Shown one piece after another: positions 34,079 to 41,305 of a stretch of DNA of 54,217 nucleotides. This DNA comes from Chloroflexota bacterium. Its GTDB lineage: Bacteria; Chloroflexota; UBA6077; CF-72. The notes below the pieces were generated by a model. The model saw only the letters and a list, made by a program, of their open reading frames with translations, was not told the DNA's origin and searched no databases. The position numbers were made by a program, and so were the translations under genes. The first letter of the stretch is position 1, and the number at the start of each line of letters is the position of its first letter. The stretch lies in contig JAFAZN010000260.1 of NCBI GenBank assembly GCA_019239775.1, positions 1-54,217 on the forward strand. Direction: 5' to 3'.

Positions 34079-34133
34079 GCGAGGCCTTCTCCCTTTGCCG
34101 CGTCTCGGCTACGGCAGGTCTCAAATTCCATTG

Positions 34134-34931
34134 TCACTCAGTGGAAAAACCCCTGAGCCGCGCCGAGATCTGGCCCGCCACGGCGGCAAAATCCGGATCG
34201 AACCGCAGTTCGGTAGGCCGTGGGTAGCCGAACGGGACCTGGATTTCGCTCACGATCCGCCCTGGCCTGGGCGACATCACCAGCACGCGCGAGGCCATGA
34301 ATGTCGCCTCGATGACGGAGTGGGTCACGAAGAGCCCGGCGAAGCGCTCGCGCTCGAAGAGGCCGAGTAGCTCGCCGTTCAATCGCTCGCGGGTGATTTC
34401 GTCCAGCGCGCCAAACGGCTCGTCGAACAGAAAGATGCGTGGGCGCATCGTCAGCGACCGCGCCAGCGAGACGCGCATGCGCATGCCGCCCGAGAGCGCA
34501 CGCGGCAAGTGCTGTTGAAAGCCATCCAGGCCGGTGAGCCCAATTGCGTCGGCGGCGAGCTTCGCGCGTTCGGCACGCGGCACACCTGCCAGCTCGGCGA
34601 GGAGCTCCACGTTGCGCTGCACGTTCCGCCACGGCAGCAACGTCGGATCCTGAAAGACGTAGCCGAGATTGCCGTCGCCGACGCGGATCTCGCCTTCGGA
34701 GGGGCTGCTCAAGTTGGAGGCCAGGCGCAACAGCGTGGACTTGCCGCAGCCTGAAGGCCCGACGATCGCGACCATCTCGCCCGAATGGACCTGGACGTTG
34801 ATGTCCTCTAGCGCCCGCGTGCCGTCCGGAAACGTCTTCGCGACGCCCTCGAAGACCAGGGCAATGTCACCTGTAGGCGCCTGGCGTTCGATGAGTCGCG
34901 GACTGGTCTGGACGGCGGGACGTCCCAACAC
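34134..34931 (-). CDS. ABC transporter ATPase (NitT/TauT family)
   Basis: 265 residues. Walker A GPSGCGKST, Q-loop VFQDPTLLPW, signature ALSGGMRMRV, Walker B IFLFDEPFGALDE and switch His in FVTHS are all intact. GTG 34931 is chosen: TAGCCT on the minus strand (34944-34939) lies 7 nt upstream, whereas the frame open to 35144 would run across the divergent DUF72 gene. First gene of the five-gene uptake operon. Confidence 0.9.
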   Translation of the reverse strand: MLGRPAVQTSPRLIERQAPTGDIALVFEGVAKTFPDGTRALEDINVQVHSGEMVAIVGPSGCGKSTLLRLASNLSSPSEGEIRVGDGNLGYVFQDPTLLPWRNVQRNVELLAELAGVPRAERAKLAADAIGLTGLDGFQQHLPRALSGGMRMRVSLARSLTMRPRIFLFDEPFGALDEITRERLNGELLGLFERERFAGLFVTHSVIEATFMASRVLVMSPRPGRIVSEIQVPFGYPRPTELRFDPDFAAVAGQISARLRGFSTE

Positions 34932-34938
34932 GCTGCAC

Positions 34939-34944
34939 AGGCTA
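34939..34944 (-). promoter_or_regulatory. TAGCCT -10 box of the ABC importer operon
   Basis: TAGCCT on the minus strand ends 7 nt before the GTG at 34931. A CTTTGTACGC element at 34966-34975, similar to the divergent-promoter 14-mer, lies between this and the DUF72 gene. Confidence 0.45.
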
Positions 34945-34988
34945 CCTGTCTGAGCCCGCGCGGCGCTTTGTACGCAGTGCACAATGGT

Positions 34989-35735
34989 GTGCAGGTGGCG
35001 CAAGTTTGGATCGGCACCAGCGGCTGGTCCTACAAGCATTGGGAGAACGGCAAGTTCTATCCGCCGAAGATGCCCGCGGCGGAGTTCCTGCCGTTCTTCG
35101 CCAGCCATTTCCCGACCGTGGAGATCAACTACTCGTATTACCAACTACCACCGCGCAAGACCTTCGAGCTCTGGCAGCGCAAGGTGCCGTCAGGATTTCT
35201 GTTCGCGGTTAAAGCCAGTCGGTACCTGACGCACATGAAAAAGCTGAAGGACCCGGAAGAGCCGCTTTCGCGGCTGCTTGGCAACGCAAGTGGGCTCGGG
35301 AAAACGTTTGGTCCGGTGCTGTTCCAGTTTCCACGCCGCTGGGATCTGGACCTCACCCGTCTGCAGGACTTCATGCACGCGTTGAAGGCACATCCGAAGC
35401 ATCGCTACGCGTTCGAGTTCCGCCACGAGAGCTGGCTCACCGCGCCTGTGTACGACTGCCTGCGCGAACACGATGCGGCGTTGTGTCTGCCAGTCGGCTG
35501 GGGCATTCCGCTCGACGTGCAGCTCACGGCGAGCTGGACGTACGTGCGCTTCCACGGTGGTCAGCGCAGTCACTTCTTTGAAGACGACGAGCTCGAGCCG
35601 TGGGCCCGCCGCATTCGCGAGTGGCGCGACGCCGGGGTGGACAGTTACAGCTACTTCAACAACGACACGCTGTGGCAAGGCCGTCCGGCCGCGATCGACA
35701 ACGCCCGCACACTCCGAGCGCTTGTCGACGGCTAG
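34989..35735 (+). CDS. DUF72 family protein (YecE-like)
   Basis: About 248 residues. TIM-barrel-like DUF72 features: VWIGTSGWSYKHWENGKFYP, EINYSYYQLPPRKTFELW, FLFAVKASRYLTHMKKL, FGPVLFQFPRRW, YAFEFRHESW, YVRFHGG and DSYSYFNND. Function unknown; neighbours of DUF72 genes vary widely. GTG starts at 34989 or 34995 are likely; the frame continues upstream to a TTG at 34968. Divergent from the importer operon. Confidence 0.85.
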   Translation: MQVAQVWIGTSGWSYKHWENGKFYPPKMPAAEFLPFFASHFPTVEINYSYYQLPPRKTFELWQRKVPSGFLFAVKASRYLTHMKKLKDPEEPLSRLLGNASGLGKTFGPVLFQFPRRWDLDLTRLQDFMHALKAHPKHRYAFEFRHESWLTAPVYDCLREHDAALCLPVGWGIPLDVQLTASWTYVRFHGGQRSHFFEDDELEPWARRIREWRDAGVDSYSYFNNDTLWQGRPAAIDNARTLRALVDG

Positions 35736-35810
35736 CGCCCGTAGTCGAGAAGAGGTCCCTCATCAGGGCACCCCTTTGGGCTAACGCTGCCGAGCGCACT
35801 ACGCAGTAAC

Positions 35811-35864
35811 GGGGAAGTCTCTACTAGGGACAAGTCTCTTCCAGAGAGGGCGTCTCTCCAAGGG
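35811..35864. repeat. Degenerate tandem repeats, AAGTCTCT...AGGG unit
   Basis: Three imperfect copies of a 16-19 bp unit (GGGGAAGTCTCTACTA, GGGACAAGTCTCTTCCAGA, GAGGGCGTCTCTCCAA) and a fourth partial one lie in the 199-bp gap before the aldo/keto reductase gene. The same pattern occurs once at 7641-7670. Nothing else is visible in this gap. Confidence 0.65.
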
Positions 35865-35934
35865 AGGAGTTATCGCTACCTCCACAGAGAAGCAGAGTGG
35901 TTGGACCCGCGGGTGTGTGGCATTCTGGAGTCGC

Positions 35935-36795
35935 ATGCCGATTCCGCTTCTTCCGTTCGGCCGCACAGGCCATCAGAGCACACGTGTCATCTTTGGGGCC
36001 GCGGCCCTGGGGCGAGTCAGCCAGGACGTTGCCGATCGGGCGCTGGACGTGCTGCTCGAGCACGGCATCAACCACATCGACGTAGCGGCCAGCTACGGCG
36101 ACGCCGAGCTACGCGTTGCACCCTGGCTGAAGCGCTATCCGGACAAGTTCTTCGTCGCCACCAAGACTGGTCGCCGCCGCGCTGACGAAGCACGCGAGGA
36201 GTTGCAGCGCTCGCTGGACCGCCTTGGCGTCGATCACGTGGACCTCTGGCAGCTCCACAATCTCTCAGATCCGATCGAATGGGATACCGCGCTGTCGCCG
36301 GGAGGAGCCATTGACGCAGCGGCGGAGGCGCGCTCGCAAGGCCTCGTTCGCGCGATTGGAGTCACTGGTCACGGTGCCCAGGTGGCAGCCACCCACCGTC
36401 GCAGTCTGACACGTTTTGACTTTGATTCCGTGTTATTGCCCTACAACTACGTGACCCTGCAATCGGCGTATTACCGCGACAACTTCTACGCGCTCAAAGG
36501 GGCGTGCGAAGAGCGCAACGCTGCCGTACAGACGATCAAATCGCTGGCCTACCGCCCCTGGATGGGTCGCGAACGCACCAACTCCACCTGGTACGAGCCG
36601 CTCCAATCACAACCTGAAATCGATGTGGCGGTGCACTATGCACTGGGTGAACCCGGCATCTTTGTGATTACCACCGGCGACGTCAGCGTGCTGCCCAAGT
36701 TCCTGGAGGCCGCGGAGCGGTTCTCGCAACGGCCAGCCGATGCGGAGATGGACCGGATGGTGGAGCGACTCCACATGGAGCCACTGTTTGTGTAA
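35935..36795 (+). CDS. Aldo/keto reductase family oxidoreductase
   Basis: 286 residues. Catalytic tetrad D49, Y54, K77 and H108 ([29 protein letters not shown]). NAD(P)H-dependent carbonyl reductase; substrate unknown. ATG 35935 is chosen because the barrel begins directly after ([23 protein letters not shown]); the GTG at 35917 would add six residues. The convergent 3' end is followed by a small hairpin. Confidence 0.9.
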   Translation: MPIPLLPFGRTGHQSTRVIFGAAALGRVSQDVADRALDVLLEHGINHIDVAASYGDAELRVAPWLKRYPDKFFVATKTGRRRADEAREELQRSLDRLGVDHVDLWQLHNLSDPIEWDTALSPGGAIDAAAEARSQGLVRAIGVTGHGAQVAATHRRSLTRFDFDSVLLPYNYVTLQSAYYRDNFYALKGACEERNAAVQTIKSLAYRPWMGRERTNSTWYEPLQSQPEIDVAVHYALGEPGIFVITTGDVSVLPKFLEAAERFSQRPADAEMDRMVERLHMEPLFV

Positions 36796-36799
36796 TAAA

Positions 36800-36815
36800 C
36801 CAGGATGAATCCTGG
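36800..36815. terminator. Short hairpin between convergent genes
   Basis: CCAGGA-TGAA-TCCTGG forms a perfect 6-bp stem with a 4-nt loop between the aldo/keto reductase stop and the stop of the serine hydrolase at 36832; no clear U-tract. Confidence 0.4.
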
Positions 36816-36831
36816 ACCTCTTAAGAAGCCA

Positions 36832-37860
36832 CTAGGCGTGGGCGGCGTGGTTGAAGGCGCGGCGCAGCGCGAGGATGTTCGACGCTACGTGCCGTGACGG
36901 ATACACGCGGTTGGTCAGTAACACGCTGTATCGACCGCGCTCCAGGTCGATCCAGATCCCGGTACCAGTAAAACCGGTGTGGCCGATACTCCGTTCACTC
37001 ATTAAGTCGCCGCCACTCCAACCGGGGAACATGAGCGACCAGCTGAAACCACGCCGCTCCAGGTCCGGCGGTTCCGCTCGGGCGTGCTCTGTTGCAAGAT
37101 ACTCCAGCACCGCCTCGGAGTGAATGCGGCAATTCAGTAACGCACGCGCATAGCCACACACTCCGCGCAGTGTGCCGAAGAGCCCAGCGTGGCCCGACAC
37201 ACCGCCGAAGGCGAATGCGTTTTCATCATGGACCTCACCGCGCAGCAATCGTCCCCGCCACGGGCACTGTTCAGTTGGAGCGACCGGCGCGCCCTCCGGT
37301 GGTCCGTACGCCAGGTGCGACTCCAAACCAACACGCGCAAACAGCGCTCGCGCAAGAGACTCCAGTGGCGAGGCATAAAGTCGCTCCAGGATGTAGCCAA
37401 GGAGCATGAAGCCAAGGTCGCTGTAGACGATCCGACCTGGATCACCCGTGATCGGCGTGTGGAGCAATCTCGCAAACTGGGTGGCGCGGTCCAGCCCAAG
37501 CGTATACAGCGGCTGCCACGCCGCCAGTCCGCTAGTATGCGTTGCCAATCGCAGCACGGTGGCGTCGCCAATATTCGGCCCTGGCTGCAGCCAGGCGATT
37601 TCGGGGAGTACGTCGCGCAGCGGCGCACGTGGGTCCAGCCGTCCGGTAGCAATTGCCTCCAGCACCAGAGGGGTGGTGCACAGGACTTTCGTCAGCGACG
37701 CCAGGTCGAACCACGTATCGGGCGTGACCGCCGCACCACCTGGCTCGGTCACCCCGAAGCAGCTCATCCGCTCCGAATCGCGACTTCCGATTGCGGCCGC
37801 CGCACCGGGAATTGGACCACGCGCGATGGCGTCCTCAACCGGCGCGAAGCCAGCGTCCAT
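36832..37860 (-). CDS. Serine hydrolase, beta-lactamase family (AmiE/class C-like)
   Basis: 342 residues. S55-L-T-K58 (FDLASLTKVL), Y146 in IVYSDLGF, and the C-terminal GHTGFTGTGIWIDL...LLTNRVYPSR. The last block matches muropeptide-recycling AmiE-type proteins and the truncated copy at 26687-27030. No signal peptide, so it may act in the cytosol on imported muropeptides or on unrelated esters. Its ATG overlaps the stop of the sugar dehydrogenase gene (TGATG). Confidence 0.87.
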   Translation of the reverse strand: MDAGFAPVEDAIARGPIPGAAAAIGSRDSERMSCFGVTEPGGAAVTPDTWFDLASLTKVLCTTPLVLEAIATGRLDPRAPLRDVLPEIAWLQPGPNIGDATVLRLATHTSGLAAWQPLYTLGLDRATQFARLLHTPITGDPGRIVYSDLGFMLLGYILERLYASPLESLARALFARVGLESHLAYGPPEGAPVAPTEQCPWRGRLLRGEVHDENAFAFGGVSGHAGLFGTLRGVCGYARALLNCRIHSEAVLEYLATEHARAEPPDLERRGFSWSLMFPGWSGGDLMSERSIGHTGFTGTGIWIDLERGRYSVLLTNRVYPSRHVASNILALRRAFNHAAHA

Positions 37861-39047
37861 CAGGAGGGCGAGGGAACGGAGCCGTCGACGATTTTGTAAA
37901 TGACGCCACCCTGCATGTCGACGACGTACATCTCGCCCGTTGGATCTTCGGCGAACGAGTCGATCTTGATCGGGTTGAAGGCGACTTCAACACGTTGCCA
38001 ACCCTGCTGCTGGTTGCCGGTGAGGGCGAACACACCACCGGTGCACAGGTCACCGAACAGGTAGTGGCCCGCGAATGCCGGCGCGGCTGCGCCACGATAG
38101 ACATAGCCACCCATCACTGCGCAGTTCATATTGTGGCCGTACGTCACCAGCGGCGCGACGAGCCCCGCATCCTGGCAATGCTGCGGATCTTCACATTCCG
38201 ATCCTTCGAAATACGGCCAGCCATAATTCTCACCGCCACGACTTGCGGCCGGCTGCATATCGACCTCTTCCCACTTGGCATCGCCGACGTCGGCGATCCA
38301 CAGGTCACCGGTAGCGCGATCGAAACTGAAGCGCCACGGATTGCGCAAACCGTACGACCAGATCTCGGGCCGCGCGCCGGGTTGATCTACAAACGGATTG
38401 GATGGCGGAATTGCGTATGGCTGCGCCGAATCCACGTCGATGCGCAGGATCTTTCCGTAAATGGACGTAAGCTGCTGCGCTTCCTGCGAGGCTTCGTCGT
38501 CACCAACCGACACGTACAGGTAGCCATCTGGTCCGAACGCGAGCGTTCCTCCGTTGTGAAACTTGCTTCGTTTCGGGATATTCATCACCGTCGATCCAGT
38601 GGCCGGATCGATCTGGTTCGAGCCAGGCGACAAGGTATAGCGAATCACCTGCACGGAGGCGTCGTTGGCGGTGTAGTCCACGTACATCCAGCCGTTCTGC
38701 GCGAACTCCGGATCGAACGCCACTCCCAGCAGACCTTCCTCCGTGCTGGTTGAGGTGTTGGCGGACAGGTCCAGCAGGGGCGTTGGATGTAACGTGCCGT
38801 CGGCGTCGGCGACACGTAAATGGCCGTCGCGCTCCAGGAGGAACATGCGATTGCTGCCGTCTGGCGGCCACGCGACCAGCGTGGGCTCCTTGAGACCTTT
38901 GACGACAGGTCGAAGGCTGAGGTTCTTGGTTTGTAGCCAGTCGGATTGGGCACGCGCACGCACCCGCGCCACGACCAGGTCGGCCGCGATGACGCCAACA
39001 ATCGCCAGCGCAATCACGATCGGCACCAACAGGGCTAAACGGCGCAT
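37860..39047 (-). CDS. PQQ-type soluble aldose sugar dehydrogenase (YliI/GSDH family)
   Basis: 395 residues from the ATG at 39047, beginning with a membrane anchor (about 4-24). Six-bladed propeller of the glucose/sorbosone dehydrogenase family: VVKGLKEPTLVAWPPDG, LFLLERDGHL, EEGLLGVAFDPEF, KFHNGGTLAFGPDGYLYVSVGD, YGKILRID, PEIWSYGLRNPWRFSFD, WIADVG, ENYGWPYFEG. Oxidises aldose sugars using PQQ; no PQQ biosynthesis genes are in view. The frame is open to 40073 but that is antisense to the CoA-transferase gene. Confidence 0.88.
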   Translation of the reverse strand: MRRLALLVPIVIALAIVGVIAADLVVARVRARAQSDWLQTKNLSLRPVVKGLKEPTLVAWPPDGSNRMFLLERDGHLRVADADGTLHPTPLLDLSANTSTSTEEGLLGVAFDPEFAQNGWMYVDYTANDASVQVIRYTLSPGSNQIDPATGSTVMNIPKRSKFHNGGTLAFGPDGYLYVSVGDDEASQEAQQLTSIYGKILRIDVDSAQPYAIPPSNPFVDQPGARPEIWSYGLRNPWRFSFDRATGDLWIADVGDAKWEEVDMQPAASRGGENYGWPYFEGSECEDPQHCQDAGLVAPLVTYGHNMNCAVMGGYVYRGAAAPAFAGHYLFGDLCTGGVFALTGNQQQGWQRVEVAFNPIKIDSFAEDPTGEMYVVDMQGGVIYKIVDGSVPSPS

Positions 39048-39058
39048 GGGTCGCCAGC

Positions 39059-39080
39059 AGGGTAGCAAGCCGTTTACCGT
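39059..39080. promoter_or_regulatory. Divergent -10 boxes between sugar dehydrogenase and CoA-transferase genes
   Basis: Minus strand TACCCT (39064-39059) lies 11 nt before the ATG at 39047; plus strand TACCGT (39075-39080) lies 6 nt before the GTG at 39087. The start codons are 39 bp apart. Confidence 0.5.
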
Positions 39081-39086
39081 TAGCGC

Positions 39087-40283
39087 GTGAGCACTGGTCC
39101 CCTCGCGGGCATTCGCGTCCTGGACATCTCGACCATGATCGCCGCGCCGTTTACGGCCGCGCTGCTGGGCGACATGGGCGCCGAAATCATCAAGGTCGAG
39201 CTGCCCGGGGAGGGCGACACCCTGCGCCACGTCGCACCGATGTACGCGAACCGTTCGCTGTACTGGTCGGTGCTCGGGCGCAACAAGTGCTCGATCACGC
39301 TCGACCTGCACGCGCCGCGCGGGCGCGAGCTGTTCCTGGAGCTGGTCAAGCGCAGCGACGCCATCGTCGAGAACTTTCGACCTGGCACCCTCGAGCGCTG
39401 GGAGCTCGGTTACGACGTGCTCAAAGCGGCGAATCCTGATGTGGTGCTGGTGCGCGTTTCGGGCTACGGCCAGGACGGGCCGTACCGCGACAAGGCCGGC
39501 TTCGGCACGCCCGCGGCGGCCATGGGTGGGCTTACCTACATCACTGGCTTCCCGGATCGGCCGCCGATTACGGTGCCGATCGCGCTTGCCGACTACCTGG
39601 CAGGACTCTTCGCCGCCCTCGGCGCGCTCGCCGCACTGCTCGAGCGGGAACGCAATCGCCAGGGCGGCCAGTGGCTCGACGTCTCGCTCTACGAGTCTGT
39701 GTTCCGACTCTTGGAGGCGGTGGTGCCGGCGTACGGCAAAAACGGCGCGGTGCGCGAGCGCAACGGCAACCGGACTGGCCAGTCCTCCCCGATTGGCAGC
39801 TACCGGACAGCTGACGACCGCTACATGGTGCTCAGCGTTTCCACCGACCGCGTCTGGCTGCGCATGACGGCCGCCATGGGGCATCCGGAGTGGGCTTCCG
39901 ATCCACGCTATGCGAGCAATCCTGAACGCACCAAACGGCCGGATGAAGTTGACGCACTGGTTGGTGGATGGTTCGCGGAACACACCGCGTTGGAGGCGCA
40001 GCAGATTCTCGATGCTGCCGGCGTGCCGGTAAGCCCGATCTACTCCATTGCGGATATCTTTGCAGATCCGCAATACGCTGCGCGCTCGGACATTATTGCT
40101 CCCGCTGACCCGGACATCGGACCAGTACCAATGCCCGGGGTGTTACCGCGGTTCTCGCGGACACCAGGTGGAGTGCGCTTTGTCGGCCCCCCACTGGGTG
40201 CGCACAACGCCCAGGTCTACGGTGGCCTGCTCGGCCTCACTGAAGCCGAACAGGCCGACCTCCACGCCAACGGCGTGATCTAG
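39087..40283 (+). CDS. CaiB/BaiF family III CoA-transferase
   Basis: 398 residues. Family signature LAGIRVLDIS, APFTAALLGDMGAEIIKVE, ENFRPGTLERWELGYDVL and VSGYGQDGPY; the catalytic aspartate is D169 in IALADYLAGLFA, the same position as in formyl-CoA transferase. Transfers CoA between carboxylic acids via a mixed anhydride; the substrate pair cannot be told. Leaderless-type GTG start. Confidence 0.9.
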   Translation: MSTGPLAGIRVLDISTMIAAPFTAALLGDMGAEIIKVELPGEGDTLRHVAPMYANRSLYWSVLGRNKCSITLDLHAPRGRELFLELVKRSDAIVENFRPGTLERWELGYDVLKAANPDVVLVRVSGYGQDGPYRDKAGFGTPAAAMGGLTYITGFPDRPPITVPIALADYLAGLFAALGALAALLERERNRQGGQWLDVSLYESVFRLLEAVVPAYGKNGAVRERNGNRTGQSSPIGSYRTADDRYMVLSVSTDRVWLRMTAAMGHPEWASDPRYASNPERTKRPDEVDALVGGWFAEHTALEAQQILDAAGVPVSPIYSIADIFADPQYAARSDIIAPADPDIGPVPMPGVLPRFSRTPGGVRFVGPPLGAHNAQVYGGLLGLTEAEQADLHANGVI

Positions 40284-40289
40284 CAGCGC

Positions 40290-40664
40290 TTACATTGACA
40301 AGAGGCGATCGAAGAAGGATCGGTACCGTCGGAGTGCCTGGCGCAGCGCTTCGGTATCGGTGTCCTCACCGCGGTCCCACTGCTGCTCCAACTTGGAGCG
40401 TTCGTCCGCAAACACCTGCGCCAAGCGCTGCATGACCTCGGCAACCAGCGCGTCCGCTTGCTCGACGGACTTGCGCGGCTCATCCACGAAGCTCGTCTGA
40501 ATTTCGCTCCAGCGGCCCTGGAAGCCCTGCGACTCCGTACCTGGAAAGAGCGCGGTACCAGTTTCCGCGCGGTCGGCTCGCTGTCGCTCGACCGGTGGTG
40601 CGGACGCGGCGGCAAAGTCGGCGGTGCTCAACGTCGTGTTGGACTGCTCATTCTGCGTCGTCAT
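40290..40664 (-). CDS. Hypothetical soluble protein, paralogue of the membrane-anchored neighbour
   Basis: 124 residues, not recognised. The first ~45 residues are low-complexity and polar; residues about 50-124 (RWSEIQTSFVDEPRKSVEQAD ... LRQALRRYRSFFDRLLSM) are helical and align with residues about 85-180 of the upstream gene product. Six bp after that gene, so probably one operon and a tandem duplication. Confidence 0.7.
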   Translation of the reverse strand: MTTQNEQSNTTLSTADFAAASAPPVERQRADRAETGTALFPGTESQGFQGRWSEIQTSFVDEPRKSVEQADALVAEVMQRLAQVFADERSKLEQQWDRGEDTDTEALRQALRRYRSFFDRLLSM

Positions 40665-40670
40665 AGGGTC

Positions 40671-41222
40671 TCAGCCTCGCACTGTTTCGCGTGAATCGAT
40701 AAGCTCTTCAAACAAGGTTCGGTAGTGGACCATGGCCTGGCGCAACTGCTCCGTGGCGGCGCTGCCACGGTCGGCCTCAACCGCCACGGCGTGCGCTGCG
40801 CGGTAGTGCTCCACCACGTCCGGGTGATCCACCGAGATATCGGCGGCGCGCTGTTCGAAATCGCCAACCGGATAACCGCGCGCGGACATCACTTCGCCGC
40901 ACAGACGGTCGGCGTCATGGATGGCGTGCTCCGGATCGTCCACGAAGTGCGCCTGCACCTGTCGCCATTCCTCGCCGTAGCGCGCGCTCTGGTCGGGCGA
41001 GAGTGATCGGATGTGCAGCGCCGCCACGCGCTCAGCGCGGGCTTCCAGAGCGTGCTCAGCCTCGCGACGTTCGCCGTACGTCTCGACGGCGTGGTCGTAT
41101 TCGGGTCCGAACTGCTCGCGCAGGTGTTGGCGCTTGCGCTGCTCGCGCGTGAACCACCACGCGCCGATGGCCACCAGAATGACCACCACGACGATCGCGA
41201 CAATGATCCCAGTAACGTTCAT
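40671..41222 (-). CDS. Hypothetical membrane-anchored coiled-coil protein
   Basis: 183 residues, not recognised. One N-terminal transmembrane helix (about 5-25) followed by a charged helical region (HLREQFGPEYDHAVETYGERREAE) and a C-terminal helical domain shared with the downstream paralogue (EEWRQVQAHFVDDPEHAIHDADRL ... LRQAMVHYRTLFEELID). Strong Shine-Dalgarno GGAGGAG before the ATG. The FVDxP and HYRTLF elements look like conserved family motifs. Confidence 0.72.
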   Translation of the reverse strand: MNVTGIIVAIVVVVILVAIGAWWFTREQRKRQHLREQFGPEYDHAVETYGERREAEHALEARAERVAALHIRSLSPDQSARYGEEWRQVQAHFVDDPEHAIHDADRLCGEVMSARGYPVGDFEQRAADISVDHPDVVEHYRAAHAVAVEADRGSAATEQLRQAMVHYRTLFEELIDSRETVRG

Positions 41223-41305
41223 TCGAGACTCCTCCAGTCTTGAAATGACGGTTCGTTACTGGACTGTGCGGAGGCACATCGCGTGCCACCACCACCCGGG
41301 GAAAC

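Noticed and set aside
37860..40073. 737-residue version of the sugar dehydrogenase
   Set aside because: The first 340 residues are antisense to the CoA-transferase gene; the membrane anchor begins at the ATG 39047.
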